Shown: one piece after another, positions 17,777-25,749 of the stretch
Numbering within the stretch: position 1 is the first letter of the stretch
How the letters are laid out: each line of letters opens with the position of its first letter
NCBI RefSeq assembly: GCF_019511345.1
Contig: NZ_JAEUAK010000001.1
Location: 1 to 64,000 of the forward strand
Direction: 5' to 3'
Length of the DNA stretch: 64,000 bases
Source of the DNA: Rhizobium mesosinicum
Lineage (GTDB): Bacteria > Pseudomonadota > Alphaproteobacteria > Rhizobiales > Rhizobiaceae
Program-made: the position numbers and the translations under genes
The notes under the pieces: model-generated
Database searches by the model: none
What the model saw: the letters and a program-made list of their open reading frames with translations, nothing else
Told to the model about the DNA's origin: nothing

Positions 17777-18282
17777 CGCAGGAGCCGCGTGAGCCGCGTA
17801 CTATCAGCAGATGTCGCCCGCCTGTTGATGATCGTGCGGCCTTTCGAGTCCTTCATGATATAGCGTCCTGCACGAAGCGTTTCGGTTATTCCATTCGTAT
17901 GCCGGACATCGATCGAGCCGTCCGTATCTTCAGTCGCGCGCGCTCCTGATATCGAAGGCGCATTGTTCGTACTGCCGGTTCCGGTCGAGCCCGATCGGCC
18001 GCCACCACTGCTATTGCCGTTGCCGCCCGAATTACCGTTACCGCCACCCCCGCCATTACCGCTTCCATTTCCTCCGCCGCTGCCGTTTCCATTACTGCCG
18101 CCATTACCGCCATTGCCGTTTCCATTTCCTCCGCCATTGCCGTTTTCGTTCTTTGCGAATGCGGCCTGGATGGCGAGTGAGGGGAACGTACCCGTGACCT
18201 CGATCTTCAGCGGTGCAAGCGTCGCAACGGCAAAAACACTCCCGCCGCAGCCCTTCAGGAAATTACGTTTCGAGATCACCAT
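17773..18282 (-). CDS. Gly/Asn-rich exported protein
   Basis: A 169-residue protein. The N-terminus MVISKRNFLKGCGGSVFAVATL resembles a Tat-type signal (SKRNFLK then a hydrophobic stretch). About residues 45-97 are almost only Gly, Asn and Ser in NG, GGN and SGG repeats, giving a low-complexity flexible segment. The C-terminal 70 residues are ordinary (DGSIDVRHTNGITETLRAGRYIMKD), a small beta-rich domain. The start at 18282 is preferred over 18375. Export to the envelope is likely; a function is not known. Confidence 0.6.
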   Translation of the reverse strand: MVISKRNFLKGCGGSVFAVATLAPLKIEVTGTFPSLAIQAAFAKNENGNGGGNGNGNGGNGGSNGNGSGGGNGSGNGGGGGNGNSGGNGNSSGGGRSGSTGTGSTNNAPSISGARATEDTDGSIDVRHTNGITETLRAGRYIMKDSKGRTIINRRATSADSTRLTRLLR

Positions 18283-18327
18283 CGTCCTTTGCCTTGTGCC
18301 CGTCCAGCCTGTTCTACCGGGAACAGA

Positions 18328-18352
18328 AAGCATGAGATTGACCGCTTGTTCC
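18328..18352 (-). promoter_or_regulatory. Candidate RpoE2/EcfG promoter (minus strand)
   Basis: On the minus strand GGAAC (18352-18348), 18 bases, TT (18329-18328), 46 bases before the start of the Gly/Asn-rich gene. Matches GGAAC-N18/19-TT. Confidence 0.45.
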
Positions 18353-18380
18353 GAAATTGCAAGGCGGTCGGACATAGGTA

Positions 18381-18393
18381 CCAGACGGTCTGG
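18381..18393 (-). terminator. Short stem-loop after BA14K-like gene
   Basis: CCAGA-CGG-TCTGG gives a perfect 5-bp stem with a 3-base loop, downstream of the BA14K-like gene end (18468) on its strand. There is no clear T-run, so its terminator role is uncertain. Confidence 0.25.
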
Positions 18394-18467
18394 GACTTTG
18401 GTCCGGGATCCCGAGCGATAGTCGCTCCGAAGCGCGCAATCCTCTCATAGGAGAATAACGGAGTCGC

Positions 18468-19046
18468 TCAGATAACGGGGGAAACGCACTGGCGCCTCGG
18501 TCCGCTGAAAGGCTGATAGGTATTATCCGACGCACGATAGGAATTATAGCGGGCGGCGCACCATGATATATGCGGGTTGGAACTTGCATCTGCAGCAGGC
18601 TGTCCGACGGAAAGCTCCCTTTCTTCGATCACGCAGGGCTTCCGGGGGCCGCCGTCAAAAGGCTGGTACGTATTGTCGGCGACATTATAGGATCGGTAGC
18701 GTTGCTGGCACCGGCTGAGATGGCGGCTGTCGGCCATCCACTCCTGCGTCGGCTGCTCAATTGCCCCGGTCACGGTTGGGTCAGGCGGTGCAATGGCCGA
18801 TACGCCGACGAGATTGGCCGGCGTTGAAGACGAAGCGTCGGCCGCGGCCTGAAGAGGTGGAAGGCGCTCGTAATCTTGCGTTCTGGGATCGACGCGCGTC
18901 GGTGTCGTCGTCCAGAGCGGCGCATCGAGATTGGCAAAACGATGTGGTTCCGGTTCGCGGAACCCAAAGGACGAAAATCCGAGACCGCCAACCAGAACGG
19001 CCCCGACCGCTGCCAGACATATGAATGGTGCAGCAAACGACTTCAT
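18468..19046 (-). CDS. Envelope protein with two BA14K-type repeats
   Basis: A 192-residue protein. The start [21 protein letters not shown] is a signal or membrane-anchor sequence, with GGGAG about 10 bases upstream. After a Pro/Thr-rich linker come two copies of the BA14K-like motif: [26 protein letters not shown] and, near the end, [25 protein letters not shown]. Single copies of this motif are common in Brucella, Rhizobium and Agrobacterium surface proteins with lectin-like or immunoreactive behaviour. A tandem pair in one protein is less usual. A stress-type promoter match lies 28 bases upstream. Confidence 0.75.
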   Translation of the reverse strand: MKSFAAPFICLAAVGAVLVGGLGFSSFGFREPEPHRFANLDAPLWTTTPTRVDPRTQDYERLPPLQAAADASSSTPANLVGVSAIAPPDPTVTGAIEQPTQEWMADSRHLSRCQQRYRSYNVADNTYQPFDGGPRKPCVIEERELSVGQPAADASSNPHISWCAARYNSYRASDNTYQPFSGPRRQCVSPVI

Positions 19047-19073
19047 GATGCGATCTCCCATTCCGTCGTATAG

Positions 19074-19099
19074 AATTAGGAACGCCGGGCTTCGGTTCC
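19074..19099 (-). promoter_or_regulatory. Candidate RpoE2/EcfG promoter (minus strand)
   Basis: On the minus strand GGAAC (19099-19095), 19 bases, TT (19075-19074), 28 bases before the BA14K-like start. Confidence 0.45.
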
Positions 19100-19259
19100 G
19101 CAAACAGGTCGAAAATCGCATTTATAGGCGCTGATTGCTGGTGCAGCGGACAGGACTCTCGGAGATAGGAATTTATTGCCATCGCCGCGATTTTGACGGA
19201 TAGCTGTTTTATTGGGTGATCCGACCCATCACGGCAGATCGCAGGCAGAAAGAGGAAGC

Positions 19260-20552
19260 ATGTCGCAAAGAGCGGGCAGCGCCGACCTCCCCCTTCACGG
19301 AGGGCGCGTGCCACCATGGCTGGGCAACCGTATGACGGCGCTCGGTGCGTTGATAACCGAAGCCATCGTTCACCACTACGGGCGCGACGAATTCCTGCGC
19401 CGGCTTGCCCATCCCTTTTGGTTCCAGTCCTTCGGTGCGGTCATGGGCATGGACTGGCATTCTTCGGGAATTACGACGAGCGTTTTGGGAGCGTTGAAGC
19501 GCGGGCTGAAGCCGCTTTCGAAGGAACTCGGACTGCACGTCTGCGGCGGCCGCGGCGCGCAATCGCGCAAGACGCCGGATGAGCTGATGGCGATCGGGGA
19601 ACGGACGGGGTTGGATGGCGCCGGCCTTGCCAAGACGAGCCGTCTGGTCGCCAAAGTGGACAGTGCAGCCGTCCAGGATGGTTTCGACCTCTATCTTCAC
19701 GGCTTCATCGTCGCCGATGACGGCCATTGGGTGATCGTTCAGCAAGGCATGAATGGCGACAAGCGTCAGGCGCGGCGCTATCACTGGTTCTCGGAAGGAT
19801 TGGAAAGCTTCGTCAATTCCCCGCACGCGGCCATCGAAGGCCGATCTCAGGGCGAGATCATCAATCTCGCCGACCGGCGCGCTGAAAAATCCCGCCACGA
19901 CCAGCTCGATCTTCTCGCAGCTCTTGGGCCGGACCGCATTATCCGCGAGGCTGCAGCCCTTGCTCTGGCCGCCGATCCTGCGCCCTTGCCGGAGCGAGCC
20001 GAGCAGCTGATGCTGCCGCATCTGATCATGCCCGCACATCACGATGTGCGCGAAAGCGACGTCAACATGAGGCGTTTGCATGGCAATCTTGCCGCGGCTG
20101 CCGATCGCGGACCGGTCGATTTCGAGGATTTGCTTCTCGTGCCCGGCGTTGGTGCCCGCACGGTCAAGGCGCTGGCGCTCGTTGCCGAAGTCGTGCATGG
20201 CGCGCCCTGCCGCTTTTCCGATCCCGCCCGCTTTTCGATCGCTCACGGCGGCAAGGACAGGCACCCCTTCCCTGTGCCGCTCAAGGTTTATGACGAAACC
20301 ATCAATGTGATGAAATCGGCAGTCATGAAAGGTAGGCTCGGCCGCGAGGAGGAGCTGCAGGCCTTGCGCCGGCTCGACGACCAGTCGCGCAGCGTGGAGC
20401 GCTATGTCACTGGTCCCGACCTCAAGGAAATCGTAGCCGGCGAATTCCGGCAATCCTCGACCTTCGGCGGCCGAAGCGTCTTCGGCTGGGAGCCGCCAAC
20501 TGAAGATATGCCAGTGGATGCAGCGGCGCCGCGCCACACAAGCCGCCGCTGA
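19260..20552 (+). CDS. DUF763 family protein
   Basis: A 430-residue protein starting MSQRAGSADLPLHGGRVPPWL, with AGAGGAAG before the ATG. This N-terminus, with HPFWFQSFGAVMGMDWHSSGITT and CGGRGAQSRKTPDEL, is characteristic of DUF763. The C-terminal third has a helix-hairpin-helix-like LLVPGVGARTVKALALVAEVVHG, suggesting nucleic-acid binding. HGG and Asp/His-rich segments suggest metal binding. DUF763 is best known from archaea and thermophiles; copies in Rhizobiales are sporadic. A long antisense frame on the other strand (19209-20537) is a shadow. Confidence 0.85.
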   Translation: MSQRAGSADLPLHGGRVPPWLGNRMTALGALITEAIVHHYGRDEFLRRLAHPFWFQSFGAVMGMDWHSSGITTSVLGALKRGLKPLSKELGLHVCGGRGAQSRKTPDELMAIGERTGLDGAGLAKTSRLVAKVDSAAVQDGFDLYLHGFIVADDGHWVIVQQGMNGDKRQARRYHWFSEGLESFVNSPHAAIEGRSQGEIINLADRRAEKSRHDQLDLLAALGPDRIIREAAALALAADPAPLPERAEQLMLPHLIMPAHHDVRESDVNMRRLHGNLAAAADRGPVDFEDLLLVPGVGARTVKALALVAEVVHGAPCRFSDPARFSIAHGGKDRHPFPVPLKVYDETINVMKSAVMKGRLGREEELQALRRLDDQSRSVERYVTGPDLKEIVAGEFRQSSTFGGRSVFGWEPPTEDMPVDAAAPRHTSRR

Positions 20553-20648
20553 TTGCGAGCGTGCTGATGGAGCGCCGGGCCAGATATGCTGCCGGTTCGC
20601 CGCCCATGCCGGTTGTCATGGCGCTTTCCTTGCCACTATGCTGTCACC

Positions 20649-20948
20649 ATGAATGAAACAAGGGATATAACAGTGATACAGGGGCGGCAGGGCGGCGAAT
20701 TGCGCGAGCGAATGACGATCCTCGGCGATGTCAATGCCGCATCGTTCGTCCCGTGGATCCGCCGCCATGCCGATAAGCTCGGACTGTACCAGGATTTCAT
20801 TCACACCGGCGCCGACCGAATCGAACTCGAGGTCGCAGGCCCGATCGAACTGATCGACATGCTGGAAATGGGATGTTCGCTTGGGCCGATCGATGTCTGG
20901 GTGGAGGAGATTCAGCGCAGGATTGCAGATCCCGCCGACACACGGTAG
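20649..20948 (+). CDS. Acylphosphatase-fold protein lacking catalytic residues
   Basis: About 99 residues. The ILGDVNAASFVPWIRRHADKLGL stretch and the later GADRIELEVAGPIELIDMLEMG align by eye with the acylphosphatase core (normally GxVQGVGFR.. and ..N..dGxVe). Here the catalytic Arg of the GVGFR loop is Val, and the Asn of the next strand is His (DFIHTGAD). It therefore looks like a non-enzymatic member. The start (ATG 20649) has a weak RBS; nearby alternative starts exist. It is 27 bases or more from any partner gene and may follow the DUF763 gene in one transcript. Confidence 0.55.
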   Translation: MNETRDITVIQGRQGGELRERMTILGDVNAASFVPWIRRHADKLGLYQDFIHTGADRIELEVAGPIELIDMLEMGCSLGPIDVWVEEIQRRIADPADTR

Positions 20949-20984
20949 TGCAGGCGGTATTGATCCTGTGCCTTTTATTTAATC

Positions 20985-20998
20985 ATTGTTGCCAATGC
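20985..20998. promoter_or_regulatory. Inverted repeat CATTG-N4-CAATG upstream of Rieske operon
   Basis: A perfect 5-bp inverted repeat with a 4-base centre in an AT-rich block, about 100 bases before the first gene of the Rieske/BMP operon. It is a possible operator; no regulator gene is adjacent. Confidence 0.25.
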
Positions 20999-21098
20999 GA
21001 TTTTTTTATGCAAGCCTCTGATCACCGAGGCCACAAGCTCGGCAAAAGTGCACGGTCAACGGCGCTAAAGCATTGGTAAAATCGAGGAAATAAAGGTC

Positions 21099-21740
21099 AT
21101 GCCATCTGATACGGCCGGCTCGTGGACGCCTGTCGCCCTTTCTGCTGATCTGCCGTCGGCAACCGTCATGCCAGCGTGGACACAAGCAGGATCGATCGCC
21201 CTCTGGCGCAGTCAGTCCGGGCGTGTGTCGGCGTCGTCGGATCGCTGTCCGCATCGCGGGATGCGTTTATCCCATGGCTTCGTGCGCGGCGAGGCGCTCT
21301 CCTGTATCTATCATGGCTGGAGCTATTCTTCTGCGGGAACCTGCATTCGCATCCCTGCCCATCCCGATCTCGTGCCGCCGGAAACGATCCGTGTCGCGGT
21401 CCACAAGGTCGAGGAATCGAATGGTGTCATCTGGGTGGCTACCGGAGAACCGGCGGAACAGCCGCCGGGCTTTGACGATCTCGTGCCCTTGCGCTCGCTG
21501 ACCGCAGAGGCCGATATGGCGGCCCTCGAAGCTGCGGCCGGCGGGAAAACCGGCACGGATGGGCTTATTCGCATCGCGGACTGTCCATGGATCCGGTTGC
21601 TGCCCACGGAGCAGGCGGGGCGGACGCTGATCCACGTGATGATCGAGCAGAGCCGTAGCCCCGCGGATCGGGTCGCGGCGTCCCGCCTCGCCGAAGCCGT
21701 GCGTCGTCGGGCGGAAGCGTGCCGCACGGAGGTCGCATGA
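21099..21740 (+). CDS. Stand-alone Rieske [2Fe-2S] protein of a split oxygenase
   Basis: 213 residues with a complete Rieske domain. WTPVALSADL is the family opening. C50-P-H52-RG and C69-IY-H72-GWSY are the two Cys-X-His and Cys-X2-His iron-sulfur ligand pairs. The domain ends at about residue 125, after the GVIWVATG strand. The last 85 residues are not Rieske-like and contain no mononuclear-iron site. It lacks the catalytic domain normally fused to this domain in ring-hydroxylating or N-demethylating oxygenases; that domain is in the next gene, overlapping by four bases. Cytoplasmic electron carrier to the partner is the likely role. RBS AAAGGTC precedes the ATG. Confidence 0.82.
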   Translation: MPSDTAGSWTPVALSADLPSATVMPAWTQAGSIALWRSQSGRVSASSDRCPHRGMRLSHGFVRGEALSCIYHGWSYSSAGTCIRIPAHPDLVPPETIRVAVHKVEESNGVIWVATGEPAEQPPGFDDLVPLRSLTAEADMAALEAAAGGKTGTDGLIRIADCPWIRLLPTEQAGRTLIHVMIEQSRSPADRVAASRLAEAVRRRAEACRTEVA

Positions 21741-22585
21741 TGAAGGCCGGCGCGATGATCGATGAGTGGTATCCGGTGGGCCTTTTCTCCCAACTGACGG
21801 AGGCTGGAACCAAGACTGTCCTAATGGGCGAGCCCATCGAAGTGGCGCGCACGCCCGACGGCGATGCGCGGGTGACATCGTCCGACAGGCGCAGCCTTCC
21901 GGTCCGTGTCCGTTACGGCCATGTTTGGGCTTCGCTCGGCAATCCCCGCAAGGAGCTTTTTGCCATTCCCGAGGCGGACCAGCCCGGCCGCCGTTTTGTC
22001 GACGTCGGCGTCGTGCGGGTGCGGTGCTCGCCGCTGCGGGCGGTCGAGAATTTCCTCGACATCGCCCATTTCCCGTTCGTCCACACCGATATTCTCGGCG
22101 CCGAGCCGCATACGGAAGTCGAGAACTACAAGGTCGAGATCCGCGAGGATGAGGACGAGGTCTGGGCGACGCAGGTGAAGTTCTACCAGCCACAGGCCGC
22201 CAAATCGGCAACCGGTGGCATCACCACCGAATATATGTACCGCGTGCCGGCTCCGACCTGCTCAGTGCTCTATAAGACCTGTCCTCCCCGTCCGGGCGAA
22301 TGGGATGTCATTACTCTCTTTGTCCAGCCGCTTGCGGAAGATCTTTGCGACGTGTGGCCATGGATGGCCCTTTTTGATGACGAAACACCGATGACAGATC
22401 TCATCCATTTTCAGCAGATGATCTTCCTGCAGGATCGTTCGATCCTCGAAAACCAGATCCCGGCCCTTCTGCCGCTCGATCCTGGCATGGAAATCCCGAC
22501 GAGGGCCGACCTGACCTCGGTGGCCTATCGGCGCTGGCTCAAGCGCCATAACTATACATACGGCGCACAGTTGGTCGCGCAATGA
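21737..22585 (+). CDS. Rieske oxygenase catalytic subunit with gutted Rieske domain
   Basis: 282 residues starting MMKAGAMIDEWYPVGLF, with GGAGG five bases upstream. Residues 10-70 look like the two ends of a Rieske domain (WYPVGLFSQL..LMGEPIEVAR.. joined to RVRYGHVWASLG). The central CxH/CxxH iron-sulfur part is absent, as if deleted. The catalytic half then starts with AVENFLDIAHFPFVH (His111, His116 as non-heme iron ligands; Asp108 in the bridging position). The later carboxylate ligand is probably in FLQDRSILENQ. This is the arrangement of NdmC-type N-demethylases, which need an outside Rieske donor. The start overlaps the Rieske gene and the end overlaps the GST-like gene, so the three are made together. 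Confidence 0.8.
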   Translation: MMKAGAMIDEWYPVGLFSQLTEAGTKTVLMGEPIEVARTPDGDARVTSSDRRSLPVRVRYGHVWASLGNPRKELFAIPEADQPGRRFVDVGVVRVRCSPLRAVENFLDIAHFPFVHTDILGAEPHTEVENYKVEIREDEDEVWATQVKFYQPQAAKSATGGITTEYMYRVPAPTCSVLYKTCPPRPGEWDVITLFVQPLAEDLCDVWPWMALFDDETPMTDLIHFQQMIFLQDRSILENQIPALLPLDPGMEIPTRADLTSVAYRRWLKRHNYTYGAQLVAQ

Positions 22586-23241
22586 AGCTCTACGACTACA
22601 TTCTCTCGCCGAGCTGCTACAAGATCCGCCTGATGGCCGCGATCCTCGGCATCAAGCTGGATATCCGCCCGGTCGATTTTCATCCCGGCGCCGAACATCG
22701 TGGTCCGGAACTCCTGGCGCTCAATCCGGCGGGTTCTATACCGATCCTTGAGGACGGCGATCTCGTCCTGACGGAATCCTGCGCGATGCTCGCCTATCTC
22801 GCCGCCGGAAACGCCCCGGAATGGCTGGGGACAAGCGCGCCTGAAGAGACGGCGCGGGTGCAACAGTGGCTTTCCTTCTCGCACCGGCTGACGGCCAATC
22901 TCGGCGGCGCGCGGCTGCACGAGATGCTTCTGCGCCCTGGCAATATCGACGTTCTGCAGAGGCAGGGCATCGCCGCCCTGCGCGAACTCGAAGCGGGCCT
23001 CTTCGAACAGCAGCTTCGCGGCATGCGGTTTCTCGCGTCGAACAGCGCGACGATCGCCGATATCGCCTGCTTCCCCTATGTGGCGCTGGCGCCCGATGGC
23101 GGAATCCCGCTCGATCCCTACCCGACGATCCGGCTATGGCTGCGCGCCATCCGAAGCATCGACGGCTTCATCGAAATGCCCGGCATTCATCGCCTGCACG
23201 AGCTGAAGCCAGATCCGCATCCTGCAAAGGAGGAGAGCTGA
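22582..23241 (+). CDS. Glutathione S-transferase-like protein (NdmE-like position)
   Basis: A 219-residue GST-fold protein. The N-terminal thioredoxin-like domain has MKLYDYILSPSCYKIRLMA, the cis-Pro region LNPAGSIPILEDGDLVLTESCAML, then an all-helical C-terminal domain with NSATIADIACFPYVAL (N-capping box). A Ser-Pro-Ser-Cys stretch replaces the usual catalytic Tyr/Ser context. It overlaps the oxygenase gene by four bases. In the Pseudomonas caffeine pathway, NdmE is a GST-like protein needed structurally for the NdmC-NdmD N7-demethylase. The same order here suggests a scaffold role rather than detoxification. Confidence 0.8.
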   Translation: MKLYDYILSPSCYKIRLMAAILGIKLDIRPVDFHPGAEHRGPELLALNPAGSIPILEDGDLVLTESCAMLAYLAAGNAPEWLGTSAPEETARVQQWLSFSHRLTANLGGARLHEMLLRPGNIDVLQRQGIAALRELEAGLFEQQLRGMRFLASNSATIADIACFPYVALAPDGGIPLDPYPTIRLWLRAIRSIDGFIEMPGIHRLHELKPDPHPAKEES

Positions 23242-23242
23242 C

Positions 23243-24622
23243 ATGGCTGGCTACCTCCTGAAGAACTGCGCAGCCGTAATTATCGACGAGGGCAATGGCC
23301 CGGCCGTACGCCGGAACGTCGATCTGCTTACGGATGGTCCGGCGATCCAGGCGATCGGAGCGAACCTGGCGGCCGAAACACTGCCCGCCGGCACGATCGT
23401 GCAGGATGCCACCGGCTGGTTCGTTTACCCTGGCCTCGTCAACACGCATCACCATTTCTTTCAGTGTTTCGTACGCAACCGAGCCGACCTCGACTGGACG
23501 AAACTGTCGGTCATCGAATGGCTGGACCGGATCTACCCGATCTTCTCGCGGCTAAACGAGGATTGCTTCTACCATTCCTCCGTCACGGCCATGGCAGAGA
23601 TGATCAAACATGGCTGCACAACGGCATTCGACCATCAATACTGCTTCCCCCGCCATGCCGGAAAACGTCTCATCGACCGGCAATTCGAAGCGGCCGAACT
23701 TTTCGGCATGCGCTTCCACGCAGGCCGCGGCGGCAACACGCTGCCGAAGTCAGAGGGGTCAACGATCCCGGATGCAATGCTGGAGACGACGGATGAATTC
23801 ATCGCCGATTGCGCCCGGCTGATCGACAGCTATCACGATGCCAGCCCATTCAGCATGCGGCAGGTGGTGGTCGCCCCCTGCCAGCCGGTCAACTGCTACC
23901 GCGAGACTTTCGTCGAATCCGTAGCACTTGCCCGTGACCGTGGGGTGTTTTTGCACACGCATGTCGGCGAAGGCGAAAGCCACGTGATCGAGGCCCGGCA
24001 TGGCATGCGTACGGTCGATTACTGTACGGAACTCGGCTTTGCAGGCCCCGACACTTTTTATGCTCATTGCTGGGAACTGACGCATGATGAATTGCGCAAG
24101 ATGGCCGCAAGCGGCACCGGCGTCTCCCATTGCCCCGAGCCGGTCTATCTTGTCGGCGCAGAGGTGACCGATATTCCGGCAATGTCCGCCTTCAACCTGC
24201 GCATCGGGCTTGGCTGCGACGGCGCTGCATCAAACGACAATTCAAACCTCATGCACTGCATCCACTCCGCCTACATGCTGCAATGCCTGGCGGCATCGAC
24301 ACGCGCTCACCCTGTTCCGCCGCCGGCCGATTTCCTGGACTACGCAACCACGGGCGGCGCAAGCCTGCTCGGCCGCCGCGATATCGGCCGTCTTGCTCCG
24401 GGCATGGCGGCAGACCTTTTCGCGATTGATACGCGACGGATGGATTATGTCGGCACACGGCATGACCCGCTGAGCCTGATTGCCAAGGTCGGGATCGGCA
24501 TGCCGACCGACCTCACCATGATCAATGGACGCATCGTCTGGCAGGCCGGTGAATTCACCGGCCTAGACGAATCCAAGCTTTTCGCGGATGCCGAAGCGGC
24601 GCTCGCGACCGTCGAATTCTGA
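23243..24622 (+). CDS. Amidohydrolase, 8-oxoguanine deaminase/AtzB type
   Basis: A 459-residue metal-dependent deaminase of the amidohydrolase superfamily, with AAAGGAGGAG before its ATG. Metal and catalytic residues are YPGLVNTHHHFFQ (HxH), LHTHVGEGESH, FYAHCWELT and LGCDGAASNDNSN (Asp). The sequence pattern fits 8-oxoguanine deaminases and hydroxy-s-triazine aminohydrolases. It would remove an exocyclic amino group from a purine-like ring. It starts one base after the GST-like gene. Together with the purine-type importer, this suggests a substrate such as guanine carrying an oxygen or N-methyl group. Confidence 0.85.
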   Translation: MAGYLLKNCAAVIIDEGNGPAVRRNVDLLTDGPAIQAIGANLAAETLPAGTIVQDATGWFVYPGLVNTHHHFFQCFVRNRADLDWTKLSVIEWLDRIYPIFSRLNEDCFYHSSVTAMAEMIKHGCTTAFDHQYCFPRHAGKRLIDRQFEAAELFGMRFHAGRGGNTLPKSEGSTIPDAMLETTDEFIADCARLIDSYHDASPFSMRQVVVAPCQPVNCYRETFVESVALARDRGVFLHTHVGEGESHVIEARHGMRTVDYCTELGFAGPDTFYAHCWELTHDELRKMAASGTGVSHCPEPVYLVGAEVTDIPAMSAFNLRIGLGCDGAASNDNSNLMHCIHSAYMLQCLAASTRAHPVPPPADFLDYATTGGASLLGRRDIGRLAPGMAADLFAIDTRRMDYVGTRHDPLSLIAKVGIGMPTDLTMINGRIVWQAGEFTGLDESKLFADAEAALATVEF

Positions 24623-24645
24623 ACAACCAAAAGAGGGGAACTGAC

Positions 24646-25746
24646 ATGTCCAACAATCTGACCCGCCGAACGCTCATGAAGAACGCGGCCGCTGCCGGCC
24701 TCGCCACCGCTTTTGCCGGGCGCACCGCATTTGCTGCCGACGAACCGCTCGGCATCGCTCTCGTCGTGCCCTCGCCGATCGGTGATGTCGGCTGGGGCCA
24801 CGCACTTGCCGCCGGAATCGATCCGATCAAGGCCGCCTATGGCGACAAGGTGAAGGTCACTATTATCGAGAATATCGCCGAAGGCCCAGATGCCGACCGC
24901 ATCATGAACAAGACTGTCGCCGATGGAAACCATTTCCTGATCGCCGGCTCCTTTGGCTACCAGAACGGTGCGCTGCAGATCGCCCGCCGCAACCCCAAGG
25001 TCACTGTCCTGCATGCCTCGGGCTTCCAGGTCGCGCCGAACTTCTCACCCTTCGCCGCCAAATATTTCCAGGGCACCTATCTGCTCGGCATGGCGGCGGC
25101 GGCCGTTTCCAAGACAGGCAAGCTCGGCTCGGTTTCGGCCTTTGCCATTCCGGAACTCATCACCTCCATCAATGCCTTCACACTCGGCGCACAATCCGTC
25201 AAACCTGATATCGAAGTCTCCGTCGTTTGGGTCAATTCCTGGTTCGATCCGGCCAAGGAGCAGGAAGCCGCCAAGGCGCTGATCTCACAGGGCTGCGACG
25301 TGATCTTCTCCAATGCGCAGGATACGCCCTCAGTGATCTCGGCCTGCGAGGAAGCCGGCATCTATGCCTTCAACCTGAACTCCTCGATGAAGAAATATGC
25401 CGAAAAGGCCTATCTCGGCTGCGTCTCCACCGACTGGTCGCCGTTCTTCAAGGCGTCGGTTGATGCCCATCTTGCCGGCACCTTCAAGGGCGCCAATACC
25501 TTCCTCGGCGTTGCAGACAGGGTGGTTGAAGTCGTCGACTGGAACCCGGCAATCCCGGCCGATACGATGAGCAAGATCAAGGCAATCGAGGCAAAGATCG
25601 CCGATGGCAGCTTCTCGCCCTTCACCGGTCCAATTACCAAGGCCGATGGTAGCGAAGGGGCTGCTTCGGGCGCGATGATGACGGACGCCCAGATCGTCGC
25701 GATGGACTGGCACGTTAAGGGTGTCACGACGCCGCTGCCGAAGTAA
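24646..25746 (+). CDS. BMP-family ABC transporter substrate-binding protein
   Basis: A 366-residue periplasmic binding protein. The signal TRRTLMKNAAAAGLATAFAGRTAFA has a twin-Arg pair and a clear AxA cleavage site. The mature part has GIALVVPSPIGDVGWGHALAAGI and AEGPDADRIMNKTVADG, as in the Bmp/PnrA family, which binds nucleosides or free purines. RBS AGAGGGGA precedes the ATG. It is the first of four genes for a full importer and lies 23 bases after the deaminase, so the deaminated compound's precursor is its likely ligand. Confidence 0.88.
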   Translation: MSNNLTRRTLMKNAAAAGLATAFAGRTAFAADEPLGIALVVPSPIGDVGWGHALAAGIDPIKAAYGDKVKVTIIENIAEGPDADRIMNKTVADGNHFLIAGSFGYQNGALQIARRNPKVTVLHASGFQVAPNFSPFAAKYFQGTYLLGMAAAAVSKTGKLGSVSAFAIPELITSINAFTLGAQSVKPDIEVSVVWVNSWFDPAKEQEAAKALISQGCDVIFSNAQDTPSVISACEEAGIYAFNLNSSMKKYAEKAYLGCVSTDWSPFFKASVDAHLAGTFKGANTFLGVADRVVEVVDWNPAIPADTMSKIKAIEAKIADGSFSPFTGPITKADGSEGAASGAMMTDAQIVAMDWHVKGVTTPLPK

Positions 25747-25749
25747 GCC

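Noticed and set aside
18000..18137. Repeated CCGCCATT-type units that look like a CRISPR or satellite array
   Set aside because: The repeats are irregular, have no spacers and are the antisense of Gly/Asn codons in the exported protein.
19209..20537. 442-codon minus-strand open frame
   Set aside because: It is the mirror of the DUF763 gene, has no RBS and has His/Arg-rich composition typical of antisense frames in GC-rich DNA.
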